Source of the DNA: Clostridiales bacterium 38-18
Lineage (GTDB): Bacteria > Bacillota > Clostridia > Peptostreptococcales > Acidaminobacteraceae
Reading direction: 5' to 3'
Assembly (NCBI GenBank): GCA_001897605.1
Contig: MKTL01000006.1
Span: forward strand, 549,132-613,131
DNA length: 64,000 bases
This document shows positions 51,778 through 61,113 of the stretch, piece after piece (within the stretch, counting starts at the first letter, position 1; each line of letters starts with the position of its first letter). Position numbers and translations under genes: made by a program. A model generated the notes under the pieces. It was not told the origin of the DNA and made no database searches. It saw nothing but the letters and a program-made list of their open reading frames with translations.

Positions 51778-53187
51778 CTAGAATCTAAAATAGATAAATG
51801 GATTAAACTTCTCTCCAACTAAAAAGACAATAGAAATCAGGAAAATCATAATTAACCAAAGATCAGTGAACACCTTATACATCAACCGATGTCCATTCTC
51901 AATCCTTTTAATCAGATTGCCAACAAATGGTGAAGCGGCAATTGCAGCTATTATCAAAAATGGTAATGCATAAAGCATGTCTTGATAAACAAAAACCACT
52001 TGATTTAGCCCTGATGGTCTGTATTTTACCATTCCCTTTAAAACCATAATTAATTGACTTGAATCTTCTAGTCTAAATATAACCCATCCGACGATAACGA
52101 TTAAAAGCGTGTAGATTCTCCTAAAAAGGTTAGGTAACTTTTCTAGATATTTACCTAGAAAGATTTTTTCAATTAGTAACAAGCAGCCGTAATACAAACC
52201 CCATATTACATAATTCCAGCTTGCTCCATGCCATAATCCTGTCAGCATCCATACGATAAAGATATTACGATACTGCCATTTCCTATTGCCACCCAATGGA
52301 ATGTAAACATAGTCCCTAAACCACGTGCTTAAAGAAATATGCCATCTTCTCCAAAAGTCAGTTATCGACTTTGCGATATAAGGATAGTTAAAGTTTTCAA
52401 GAAAGTGGAATCCAAATATACGTCCTAGCCCTATTGCCATATCACTATAACCAGAGAAATCGAAATAGATCTGAAATGTATAAGCTATCGCTGCAAGCCA
52501 AAGCATCGAAGTACCAGGTAGCCCATAGGGACTATTATAGATCGTATCCGCAATAATTCCCATTTGATTGGCGATGATTACTTTTTTTCCTAAACCGATA
52601 ATAAACCTTCTAAAGCCTTCAGCGACTTGACTTAAGGATTCAACTCTACTGGTCAGCTCTTCTTCAACTGTAATGTACCTAACTATAGGTCCTGCAATCA
52701 ATTGAGGAAACATAGTAACGTACGCCGCCATTGTTAAAAAGTTCTTTTGAACCTTAACCTGTCCAAGGTAGACATCTATACTATAGGACATCGTCTGAAA
52801 TGTGTAAAAACTTATTCCGATAGGGAGTGGTAACTCATGAGATTTAATACTTGTATTAAATAAGGCATTTACGTTATCAATAAAAAATCCTGCATATTTG
52901 AAAAAGAAAAGTAGCCCCAAATTCACACATATAGATAGAATAAATAGAATTCTAGCCTTTTTCATTTGATGCTTAGATTTTGCTTTTTCTACCCATTGTG
53001 CAAAATAAAAATCGTTGAAAATAGAGACGATCATAATCCCGATATAAACGGGCTCTCCCCAAGCGTAGAAAAAAAGTGAAGTGACAAATAACCAAAGGTT
53101 CTTCCATGTTCTAGATGGAAGCAAAAAATATACACCAATTACAATTGGTAAAAACAAAAATAAGAACACCAAACTAGAAAAAACCAT
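51778..53187 (-). CDS. MBOAT-family O-acyltransferase (AlgI/PatA type)
   Basis: 469-residue membrane protein with about eleven segments. The catalytic histidine lies in MLTGLWHGASWN near residue 320, and the second conserved region WHISLSTWFRDYVYIPLGG is intact. AlgI-type enzymes pass acetyl groups across the membrane to a partner that acetylates a polysaccharide; the DHHW protein encoded nine bases upstream is such a partner. The target (peptidoglycan, teichoic acid or exopolysaccharide) is not shown. Confidence 0.95.
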   Translation of the reverse strand: MVFSSLVFLFLFLPIVIGVYFLLPSRTWKNLWLFVTSLFFYAWGEPVYIGIMIVSIFNDFYFAQWVEKAKSKHQMKKARILFILSICVNLGLLFFFKYAGFFIDNVNALFNTSIKSHELPLPIGISFYTFQTMSYSIDVYLGQVKVQKNFLTMAAYVTMFPQLIAGPIVRYITVEEELTSRVESLSQVAEGFRRFIIGLGKKVIIANQMGIIADTIYNSPYGLPGTSMLWLAAIAYTFQIYFDFSGYSDMAIGLGRIFGFHFLENFNYPYIAKSITDFWRRWHISLSTWFRDYVYIPLGGNRKWQYRNIFIVWMLTGLWHGASWNYVIWGLYYGCLLLIEKIFLGKYLEKLPNLFRRIYTLLIVIVGWVIFRLEDSSQLIMVLKGMVKYRPSGLNQVVFVYQDMLYALPFLIIAAIAASPFVGNLIKRIENGHRLMYKVFTDLWLIMIFLISIVFLVGEKFNPFIYFRF

Positions 53188-53195
53188 ACTGACCC

Positions 53196-54602
53196 CTAAT
53201 CCTGGATATTAAAAGTATCGCCAACAAAGAAATAATAATACCCCATATTAACTGCAACATTTATATCATTTTCATTGACGAAATCACCAAAATCAAAAGG
53301 TTTTCCCATCGCTTGTTCGTAATATCTAAAATCTACAAAATACGTTTTGTTAAAATGTGATGCAATCGCATCCTTTAATGGATTTGAAAAGGAATCAATA
53401 AAGAAAACCGCATTTTCTTTTTCGGGTTGATTAAAGTCAAACTCCACCAAACCAAAATCAGCACCATTACAGTCGCCATAATAATTTTCTGCTACCTTTT
53501 GAGTGAATTGTCCATTTATAAATTCGTACTTTTGACCATAATAGCCTTTATAGCCATTTATATAAACCGTGTACTTTTCAGTTTTAGGAACGATAAACTT
53601 AAATCGATCTGCAGTAGTGAACTCGTTTAAAAGTCTTGATTTATAGCCATTATATTTAAGGTTAGTAAGATAAAGATCAAAATCCAGTAAAGGCTCATTC
53701 TCCCCCTTTATAAAAAGGATCAAGGAGCGGTAACCCTCTAACTGTCTTTCCGTATCCCAATGGTGATCGGTTCTGTAAAATCCATTGATATACGTTTCCA
53801 AAGAGTCAATAGTAAAGGCTTTAAACCTCGCCGGAGATTCAAACTGTTCTGAAAGGTAATTGGATAAGTCGTGAGTAATTTTTCCATTGATGAAATCGAG
53901 ATCCACATCACTTTCAATATAGAAATTATAAAACTGCACCTCTGGATAATTAACTGCAAGCTCGTTAATCGTTTTGGCTTTCGTACTTAAGCCTTCTTTT
54001 GCTATTGCAAGAGGCACTGAATTGAAAATTAAATGCTTTTCATCAACGGCTTCAACCAATCCTTCTCCCTTTGGTACGAGCTCTATCTTAAAATTTGTAT
54101 CGTCAATAGACTGCCACTTCAATAGGCTCATATAGGGCTTCTCATAGGATTCAATTTTCTCTACCCTTGGTACAAAGTCCAAAATTTCATCACCCGCCTG
54201 AACTGAGGCTTCAAAAGCTGGTGGTTCTGTCGTCATTTCAATTTCTTGAGTTGTACTTTCAGTTGACGCATTTGATATAGAGCTATCAGTTTCATTTGTA
54301 TTATTTGTCGTGTCTACGACTTCAGTTGTTAAGGAATCAACCATCAAACCCATGCTCATTTTCTTCAAGGTTAGGTATTTATCTTTTAATGCTTCACCTA
54401 AAATTAATTGATCAGAAATGGCTTCCTCTAGCGTATCTTGGAACGAATGATTAAAAAAAGTATTCAGCGTAAATACAGGGAATTTCGCAAGCTTTTTATT
54501 TTCAACGACCGAGATGTCTTTTATACCTCGAATAAAAATACCTACAAACAAAATCATAAAAATCAAAAGAATGGATGTTAAAAATGCGATATGACGTTTC
54601 AT
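53196..54602 (-). CDS. DHHW-motif extracellular protein (AlgJ/AlgX-like)
   Basis: 468 residues: an N-terminal membrane anchor (about 7-27), a Ser/Thr-rich linker (about 90-130) and an SGNH-like domain with the family motif TDHHWDTE near residue 278. Such proteins transfer or hydrolyse acetyl groups outside the membrane, with an MBOAT enzyme as acetyl supplier. First gene of the two-gene unit. AGGAGG lies six bases before the ATG. Confidence 0.9.
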   Translation of the reverse strand: MKRHIAFLTSILLIFMILFVGIFIRGIKDISVVENKKLAKFPVFTLNTFFNHSFQDTLEEAISDQLILGEALKDKYLTLKKMSMGLMVDSLTTEVVDTTNNTNETDSSISNASTESTTQEIEMTTEPPAFEASVQAGDEILDFVPRVEKIESYEKPYMSLLKWQSIDDTNFKIELVPKGEGLVEAVDEKHLIFNSVPLAIAKEGLSTKAKTINELAVNYPEVQFYNFYIESDVDLDFINGKITHDLSNYLSEQFESPARFKAFTIDSLETYINGFYRTDHHWDTERQLEGYRSLILFIKGENEPLLDFDLYLTNLKYNGYKSRLLNEFTTADRFKFIVPKTEKYTVYINGYKGYYGQKYEFINGQFTQKVAENYYGDCNGADFGLVEFDFNQPEKENAVFFIDSFSNPLKDAIASHFNKTYFVDFRYYEQAMGKPFDFGDFVNENDINVAVNMGYYYFFVGDTFNIQD

Positions 54603-54664
54603 TGCGCCTCCTATGTAATGCTATTGGTAGAATAACATTCGCCGAACAACGATGTCAACAGTCA

Positions 54665-55645
54665 CTATTTTAAATCTACGTCATATACCATTCCGATTTT
54701 TTCTCTAATTTCATCCATTTTCTTACTCAGTAACAAAGTGAGCTGATGAGTTGCAATTTCTGACTCTTTAAGTCCATCGAGAAGGCATTGATTGACGTGT
54801 TCAATTTCATATTGATAACCCCATAAAAAAACACCTTCATTATTATTGACCATATAGAGCTGATCATTCAACGTGTATACCTTTGTCTCCCAAAAATTCT
54901 GAGCCTCACAGCTACCCTTTGTGCCAATAACTCTCATTTTGTTATCAAAATTTTCAAGAATAGACGCACTGAGCTTAATCTCAATATTTTGGCTAGAAAT
55001 ATCTCCTTTAATAATATGTGTGCCATCTACTCCAGTCTCAGTTAAAATTGTTTCTACCGAATCAATCCTTGGCAATTCACCAAACAGATGCCAACACATC
55101 AGTAGATTATATACCCCTACATCTAGCAAGGCACCACCACCCAGTGCACGGTTCATTAACCTATGTGTCTCATCAGCATCACTTTTAAATCCAAAAGAAC
55201 ATTCAAATGATTGTAGATCACCTATTTTTCCTCCAAGGATGGCCTTCTTAAGTTCAATTTGTGCTGGGAGAAATAAACTCCAAAGTCCTTCCATAATAAA
55301 AATTTTGTTAGCTTTTGCTTCATTGATAATAGGAAGAGCCGTATTATAGTTTAATGCAAATGGTTTTTCACATAAAACTGCTTTACCATGGTTTATTGCT
55401 TTCATTGCAACCGCCATATGAAGCGAATGTGGAACAGCTATATAAATAATATCTATAGATTTATCATCAAAAAATGCATCTTCATCGCTGTATGCTTTTT
55501 CGATTCCATGTACCTCGCAAAATGCCTTAACCATATCGTCATTTCTACCATATGCTGCAACAATCATCCCATTACTTACTGCTTTAAAATCATTAGCAAG
55601 TTTGTTGGCGATTGTACCAATACCATAAAATCCCCATCTAATCAT
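54665..55645 (-). CDS. Gfo/Idh/MocA-family oxidoreductase
   Basis: 326 residues: an N-terminal Rossmann domain (GFYGIGTIANKLA, the EKPFALN motif near residue 95) and a C-terminal alpha/beta domain with GGGALLDVGVYNL. This is close to the trans-dihydrodiol dehydrogenase/xylose dehydrogenase branch; the sugar substrate is unknown. The ATG was set by GAGG eight bases upstream; it starts two bases after the HAD stop codon, so the two form an operon. Confidence 0.9.
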   Translation of the reverse strand: MIRWGFYGIGTIANKLANDFKAVSNGMIVAAYGRNDDMVKAFCEVHGIEKAYSDEDAFFDDKSIDIIYIAVPHSLHMAVAMKAINHGKAVLCEKPFALNYNTALPIINEAKANKIFIMEGLWSLFLPAQIELKKAILGGKIGDLQSFECSFGFKSDADETHRLMNRALGGGALLDVGVYNLLMCWHLFGELPRIDSVETILTETGVDGTHIIKGDISSQNIEIKLSASILENFDNKMRVIGTKGSCEAQNFWETKVYTLNDQLYMVNNNEGVFLWGYQYEIEHVNQCLLDGLKESEIATHQLTLLLSKKMDEIREKIGMVYDVDLK

Positions 55646-55647
55646 CT

Positions 55648-56301
55648 TTACCACCTCATTATCTGTTTAATCTCATCAAACGTATTGATTATCCAATCAT
55701 AATGTTCACTTGGAATCTGCTCATGCAATCGATCGTAACCATGCCCTATAAATAGTGCGGTCTTCACTTTAGCATTTCTCCCAGCTAAAAGGTCGATTTC
55801 ACGATCGCCTATCATGATGGTCGCTTCAGGAATCAACGCATGACGTTTCACTAAACTCAATATGGCTTCTGGATTCGGCTTTCGTTCATAACCCATTGAA
55901 TGGTCTATACTTTCTATCAGTAAGTCATCAAAGCCAAATTTCTCTAAATAAATCCGTGTTGATGTTCCGCGGTGCGTCCAAACGAAATTCTTTCCACCCG
56001 TTTCGACGATCCACCTACAAATTTCAAGCGCACCCTCAAACGGTATCAAAGTATCCGCCTCGAATGACAGTCTATTTTCTCGATAGGTTTGATTAAACTG
56101 TTCAATAGTAATCCCTTTGGCATCTAGCTGTGGTTTTATCCTTTCTATTGCAGTCCCCATAGAAACGCGCATGTCTTTGAATACGCTTTGCTCATTTGAC
56201 GGGATTCCGTATTGCTCAAGTGTATAACAGAAGGACTTAACCATCACTGGATACGAATCAAATAAAGTTCCATCAAAATCCCATATAACATTATAGGCCA
56301 T
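55648..56301 (-). CDS. HAD hydrolase, phosphoglycolate-phosphatase-like
   Basis: 217 residues with HAD motifs in order: DFDGTLFDS (residues 9-17), VWTHRG, the lysine in ERKPNPEAI, and MIGDREIDLLAG. The cap domain lies between motifs I and II, as in the Gph/PgmB subclass. The substrate is a small phosphate ester that cannot be identified here. Upstream partner of the Gfo/Idh gene. Confidence 0.9.
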   Translation of the reverse strand: MAYNVIWDFDGTLFDSYPVMVKSFCYTLEQYGIPSNEQSVFKDMRVSMGTAIERIKPQLDAKGITIEQFNQTYRENRLSFEADTLIPFEGALEICRWIVETGGKNFVWTHRGTSTRIYLEKFGFDDLLIESIDHSMGYERKPNPEAILSLVKRHALIPEATIMIGDREIDLLAGRNAKVKTALFIGHGYDRLHEQIPSEHYDWIINTFDEIKQIMRW

Positions 56302-56398
56302 CTTGCACCTCTCTATTTTTATTCAATATTATATCACACGTCTATTTCATAGATGGGTAGTTTAAAATGAAATTCTGCGTATTTTTATACTTAAGAAA

Positions 56399-56428
56399 TA
56401 AAAAAAGCCAACCGATTCAGTTGACTTT
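56399..56428 (-). terminator. Terminator after the Cof-type HAD gene
   Basis: Minus-strand stem AAAGTCAAC / GTTGGCTTT (one G-T pair) followed by a T run. Confidence 0.75.
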
Positions 56429-56453
56429 ATCTTTCGTTCAATATCTAGTTGTA

Positions 56454-57260
56454 TTAAGCAATCATATAATTTTCGATCACCTGAGCGACGCCATCGCGTT
56501 CGTTGGTATCTGTGATATGATTCGCTGCATCCTTAAGCGCTTCAATTGCATTGCCCATGGCAACACCTAATCCTGCATAAGTGACCATGGCCATATCATT
56601 ATCCGCATCGCCGACGCAGATGACGTTTTCTCTATTGATTTTCTTTAGATCAGCAACCGCCGCAACACCCACACCTTTATTAACCGATGGATGTAAAAAC
56701 TCTAAAAAGATTGGCGCACTTCTAACTATGGTATACTTTTCCTTCACCCAGTCTGGTAACTGATGTAACACGCGATCCAACTTCTCAGGCGCATCAACCA
56801 TCATCACTTTAATTAGGGTTTCAAACTTTGGAACCTCGTGAACTGGACAGACATCCAATTTGATGCCATTTAAACTCGCTTCTATCTCTGTATACGGATT
56901 ATAAACTGGTGTGGTCACATAAGATTCTGTGAGCGCTTGAATATGAACATCAAGTACCAAGCTGAGTCGATAAAGCTCTGCATAATCTTCATGCGTAACG
57001 TGGCTCTTTAAAATTGCCTCTCCTGTTTTTACATTTTGAACGAGGGCACCGTTAAATGCGATTACAAAATCGTTCTCAGAAGTCATTTCCAGCTCTTCAA
57101 GCATATGTCGAATGCCAGCCAGTGGTCTTCCTGTTGCGATAACCACTTGTTTCCCTTGTTCTCTTGCTTTTAGGATCGCTGATTTGTTACGGTCAGAGAT
57201 TTGTTTCTTCTCATTGAGCAAAGTACCATCCAAATCCAAAGCGATTAATTGATAACTCAT
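56454..57260 (-). CDS. Cof-type HAD phosphatase (YidA-like)
   Basis: 268 residues: DLDGTLLN (8-15), the IATGRP motif II, lysine around residue 195 (HPSVNKGVGV) and VCVGDADNDMAM, with a Cof (C2B) cap between II and III. These enzymes hydrolyse sugar phosphates and flavin or PLP phosphates; specificity is unknown. Single gene with a terminator. Confidence 0.93.
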   Translation of the reverse strand: MSYQLIALDLDGTLLNEKKQISDRNKSAILKAREQGKQVVIATGRPLAGIRHMLEELEMTSENDFVIAFNGALVQNVKTGEAILKSHVTHEDYAELYRLSLVLDVHIQALTESYVTTPVYNPYTEIEASLNGIKLDVCPVHEVPKFETLIKVMMVDAPEKLDRVLHQLPDWVKEKYTIVRSAPIFLEFLHPSVNKGVGVAAVADLKKINRENVICVGDADNDMAMVTYAGLGVAMGNAIEALKDAANHITDTNERDGVAQVIENYMIA

Positions 57261-57341
57261 AACATTTCCTCATTTCAGTTAACATAATACAAAATAAAAT
57301 AACACAACTGCACCATAAAATCAATGCAAATTGTGTTAATT

Positions 57342-57809
57342 TTACTTTATTTGCCTTTCCGCCAATATCGACTCTAAGAGTCCTTTGCAGCCTTTCAAAA
57401 CATCCTCGTAGGTCAAATCAAAATCTCCAGTGTACCAAGGATCTGCAATATCCGCATCGCTTCCTGCATACTCAAGCAGCAGCTTCACCTTACCCTCCGG
57501 ATCCTCACCAATGATGCGCATGAGATTTCTAACGTTCTGATAATCCATGCAGACGATGTAATCGTACAAATCATAGTCAGAAGCCTTAAACTGAACTGAC
57601 TGTTTACCCTCAGAAACGATGCCATGCTCTAAAAGCTTCTTTTTCGTCCCTCTATGAACTGGATTACCAATCTCTTCACGACTTGTCGCACTTGAAGCGA
57701 TGAAAAACAAATCACTCAAGTGTTTTTTATCAACCATATCCTTGAACACAAACTCTGCCATAGGGCTACGACAAATATTACCATGGCAGACGAACATTAC
57801 ATTAATCAT
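57342..57809 (-). CDS. Low-molecular-weight protein-tyrosine-phosphatase
   Basis: 155 residues with the P-loop VCHGNICRSPMAE (C8 to R14) and the general-acid aspartate in ADPWYTGDFD. It may act on phosphotyrosine proteins or on arginine phosphate; the residue pattern alone does not decide. Its ATG overlaps the end of the GNAT gene by eight bases. Confidence 0.95.
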   Translation of the reverse strand: MINVMFVCHGNICRSPMAEFVFKDMVDKKHLSDLFFIASSATSREEIGNPVHRGTKKKLLEHGIVSEGKQSVQFKASDYDLYDYIVCMDYQNVRNLMRIIGEDPEGKVKLLLEYAGSDADIADPWYTGDFDLTYEDVLKGCKGLLESILAERQIK

Positions 57810-58368
57810 ATAAACGCTCTATCCTTTCATAAAAATAACCAACTTCTTCATACTTCACATCTAAAAGCGTAAACTGTTTGGTAAAACGTGCTTCGCCTTC
57901 CAGCTTCTCATAAAACCCTCTGTACGGGTTGCGCTCCAGCGCCCATATCAGTAAGGATGCATCTCCCTCTAGTCGCTTCAGCTTTTCAGCTGCATATGAG
58001 ACGAGTCCTCTTCCTAAGCCATAACCTTGATAGTCATCATAGATATAGAGCGCATAAATTTCACCTACATTTGATAAGCCATATACTTCAACTTCTCTAC
58101 ACGCACCATAGCTGGCATATCCGACTATAGTGCCATTGACTTCAGCCACTACCTTACGTTCGATGCGACCTTCAACCATACGCGTTCCAAAATCTGCGAT
58201 GGTCGCTTGAATCCGGTCTTGCTTTCGATCTGGTAATGCCTCTAAAAAAGCATCTGGAAAAATGCCCTTGTATGCACTTTGCCAGGTTCTTATGTTGATC
58301 TCAACGATTGCAGGAACATCTTCTATTTTTGCATCTCTAAAGACGATATAACGCGCATCTGGTTTCAT
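57802..58368 (-). CDS. GNAT-family N-acetyltransferase
   Basis: 188 residues, GNAT fold: motif A VGEIYALYIYDDYQGYGLGRGLVSYAAEKL holds the acetyl-CoA Q/RxxGxG site (QGYGLG), and YRGFYEKL gives motif B. The N-terminal WQSAYKGIFPDAFLEAL is typical of the subfamily. Substrate unknown. Co-transcribed with the phosphatase. Confidence 0.92.
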   Translation of the reverse strand: MKPDARYIVFRDAKIEDVPAIVEINIRTWQSAYKGIFPDAFLEALPDRKQDRIQATIADFGTRMVEGRIERKVVAEVNGTIVGYASYGACREVEVYGLSNVGEIYALYIYDDYQGYGLGRGLVSYAAEKLKRLEGDASLLIWALERNPYRGFYEKLEGEARFTKQFTLLDVKYEEVGYFYERIERLYD

Positions 58369-58404
58369 ACTGCCTCCATTGGTGTAAATTCTATTTTAAT
58401 TAGA

Positions 58405-59325
58405 TTACTGCTCTGCATCAAAACAACTGAAAAAATCCACTTCAAGCATGATTTCTATCGCATAGCCATCCCTTCGATGCTCCAAAACCTTTTTAACTTT
58501 TGTTCCATAATTACCATATGCCCAAAGCGGACTTCCGTAAGCACCGACGACTAAATAATCCAGCTGTCGCGTTATATTGGAAACGATCTGACCACCCCTT
58601 GCGAGTATAAACAATTCAACATCCGTTTTTTGACCATACTTAAAATCACCTGTTAAGCAAAAAGTTCTCCCCTTCACTTGAACGGTATCGGTTGTAGACT
58701 TTAAAGTAATCTTTTCATGCGTCACTTGGTTTGATGGTTTATTGTAGTATTGCCTTTGCTCTGTTAAAGATAACTCCGATCGTCCTCTTAAATGAGGTTT
58801 GTAAAAATGATGCGCCCACTGATCCGTATATCCAAAATGTTCGACGATATGATAAAAAATGCCTTGACACCCCTTTGCATCAGAAAGTGCATCGTGATGC
58901 CTTTCAAGTAGTACGCCGAGAGTGGCACAGAGATAATCCAAACTGTTACGTCTATAATTTAAAAATCGCTTTGCTAACACTACGGTGCAAATATATTGAA
59001 ACACTGGGATTTCAAGACCATAATGTCCTAACACCATGGTCAATACGCCTAAATCAAAGGTTGCATTATGGGCGACGATGATCCCTTCTTCAAAATAGTG
59101 CTTAATATTGGGCCAAAGCTGATCAAAGGTCGGTGCATCCTTTACCATATAAGGCGTAATTCCAGTTAACTGTATATTAAATGCGTCAAACCTCGTTTCA
59201 GGATTGACGAGATAGTTTACCTCAAGTACAGTAACACCATCCTCTACGACGACGATACCTGCAGAGCTGATGCGATCATTAAATCGATTGGGCGTTTCTA
59301 CATCAAAAAAGACAAACCTTGTCAT
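58405..59325 (-). CDS. DnaQ-like 3'-5' exonuclease fused to a BRCT domain
   Basis: 306 residues. DEDDh exonuclease residues: D8 and E10 in FFDVETPN, D91 in HNATFD, and H144/D149 in HHDALSDA. After a linker, residues from about 215 form a BRCT domain (VKGRTFCLTGDFKYGQKTDVELFILARGGQIVSNITRQLDYLVVG). The order exonuclease-BRCT is known in Firmicutes; the BRCT domain may tether the enzyme to DNA or protein. Likely a repair or turnover enzyme, not the replicase proofreader. Confidence 0.93.
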   Translation of the reverse strand: MTRFVFFDVETPNRFNDRISSAGIVVVEDGVTVLEVNYLVNPETRFDAFNIQLTGITPYMVKDAPTFDQLWPNIKHYFEEGIIVAHNATFDLGVLTMVLGHYGLEIPVFQYICTVVLAKRFLNYRRNSLDYLCATLGVLLERHHDALSDAKGCQGIFYHIVEHFGYTDQWAHHFYKPHLRGRSELSLTEQRQYYNKPSNQVTHEKITLKSTTDTVQVKGRTFCLTGDFKYGQKTDVELFILARGGQIVSNITRQLDYLVVGAYGSPLWAYGNYGTKVKKVLEHRRDGYAIEIMLEVDFFSCFDAEQ

Positions 59326-59442
59326 ATTAACTCCTATCTACTTTTGGTACAAACTGTTAATCTCTTTATTATAGCATAAAGAATAAGCCCAATATTTAAA
59401 TATTAGGCAAATTGAAAAAACGAAAGGTCTATTTGTATAGAC

Positions 59443-61104
59443 TTACTCATAAGAATAAGAGAAGTCCACTGTATACCCCTGATTTGAAAGCGTTTGGTTT
59501 GTAAGCAAAATCAAGTCAATTTTATGGATTTTTTGATCAGTATTTCCGATAGTGAATACAGTTGGGTTATCTTGTGTCAGCATTTCAAAAAATGGCGTCA
59601 TCTCTTGCTCTGCAAGGTGTATGGCGCTATCGCTGTATCTAGACAAAGTAAAAAAACCTTTGTCCGTATTAAAATAGATGGCATCGCCAGCCTCATATGC
59701 TGAGTGAATGGCTTCGCCACCAAGCAAATCCAAAAACGGATCATCCACATCTATTATTTTGATACCGTCTGAGAAAACGATACCTGACCGCTCAGTAATA
59801 CCTTCGTCTTTTTCATATACGCCAATAGCGAACGCTTCTATACACAACTCTGGATTTAGCCATACAGAAATAGATAAATTCAAGTCTTCTTTTATTACTG
59901 AAAATGCTGCTGGATAGGACATTTCATTCCAATGATGAAACCCTATTGCATCAATTTTACCAAGCTTATCTTCCGCTTCTTTTAAAGTGTCACCAACCTT
60001 AAGTCCAATTACGGAAGCACTGCCATCATAAATAACAGTGCGAACCGTTCCAACACTAACGGTATCGCCAGGTGCTATCCTTTTAGTATAGGGTTGATTA
60101 GCGATTTCTGCATAAACCATCAAATCCTCATAAGCTAGATAATTCCCAGCCCACCAATCAACTTTATCGGGAAGTCCCATTTGATTAATCAGTTCTGTGC
60201 CAAGCATATTGAGTGCAATTGAACTTAGTACAGGATCATTCGTTATCGCTCTTAATGGTATCTCATCTGTATTTGGAGTCACATTTGAACTTGATGTTAT
60301 TTCTGGATTTGATGTAAAATCGACATCAACTAACTGAACGCCTTCCAAGGACTCCCCTTTACTTAACAGTTCTTCTCTTATTTTCAGTTTTTCAGATACA
60401 AATGATTTTTTATTTATATCGAAATATTGGACCTTATAACCATTTTCATAAAGGTAGATCAACTGTTTTTCTTCAAAAGCATCGGTCTTTTTATCACTGG
60501 AAACGTGTGAAAAAGGTTTTGAATCCCAGAAATGCCAATAAACATCGCCAGATGCGAGCTCAACCAATCCGATCCATCGCTCATATTGTATGATTTGGTA
60601 GCCATTCTCGATGTCCTTGAAATATCCCAGTGAAAAATTGATCAAGGTTTGATTATAGACAGGAATGGTTGCTACTCTTTTCACTTCTTTTATAGTGCCT
60701 GATTCGAGAATACAGACCTCTATGGTATAAAAATCGGCATCTACATGCTGATTTAATAATCTTATTTTTTCGTTTGCATAGGCATTCCGAACTGCTAGAA
60801 ACAACTGTCCTTCATTAGCATCCTGACGCCTATAGTAATATGTATGCTCTATCTCTTCATTTGGTTCATTTGGTTCATAAGTTGTTATAATAGCGCTGGT
60901 TGTGGACTGAGGTGTATCTTTATCACCAGTATCCAATTTGACTTCGCCATTAGGACCGACATCATTTGCCAAAGTGTCGTCATTCAAATCGATATGTGTC
61001 GTCTTTCTCCAATCATTCTCGCCAATATAATCGCGATATCCCGCTATTAGTACAAAATATAAGCTGATTAAAATCAAACTCAACCTGATCGCTTTATCAC
61101 GCAC
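59443..61104 (-). CDS. Exported or membrane-anchored protein of unknown function
   Basis: 553 residues: one N-terminal hydrophobic segment (about 7-24) as signal or anchor, an acidic linker rich in Asp, Thr, Pro and Glu (about 35-90), then beta-rich sequence. No catalytic motif found. One stretch (TVRTVIYDGSASVIGLKVGDTLKEAEDKLG, about 355-384) recalls SmpA/BamE-like lipoprotein-type sensing folds and is repeated in no other gene here. The start is GTG with AGGAGG five bases upstream. It lies ten bases from the NUDIX gene, so they may be co-expressed. Confidence 0.7.
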   Translation of the reverse strand: MRDKAIRLSLILISLYFVLIAGYRDYIGENDWRKTTHIDLNDDTLANDVGPNGEVKLDTGDKDTPQSTTSAIITTYEPNEPNEEIEHTYYYRRQDANEGQLFLAVRNAYANEKIRLLNQHVDADFYTIEVCILESGTIKEVKRVATIPVYNQTLINFSLGYFKDIENGYQIIQYERWIGLVELASGDVYWHFWDSKPFSHVSSDKKTDAFEEKQLIYLYENGYKVQYFDINKKSFVSEKLKIREELLSKGESLEGVQLVDVDFTSNPEITSSSNVTPNTDEIPLRAITNDPVLSSIALNMLGTELINQMGLPDKVDWWAGNYLAYEDLMVYAEIANQPYTKRIAPGDTVSVGTVRTVIYDGSASVIGLKVGDTLKEAEDKLGKIDAIGFHHWNEMSYPAAFSVIKEDLNLSISVWLNPELCIEAFAIGVYEKDEGITERSGIVFSDGIKIIDVDDPFLDLLGGEAIHSAYEAGDAIYFNTDKGFFTLSRYSDSAIHLAEQEMTPFFEMLTQDNPTVFTIGNTDQKIHKIDLILLTNQTLSNQGYTVDFSYSYE

Positions 61105-61113
61105 AAAATCCTC

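Noticed and set aside
54921-55349. 142-codon plus-strand frame
   Set aside because: It is wholly antisense to the Gfo/Idh oxidoreductase, which has clear motifs and a ribosome site; the antisense frame has neither.
58731-59081. 116-codon plus-strand frame
   Set aside because: Antisense to the exonuclease-BRCT gene, with no start signal.
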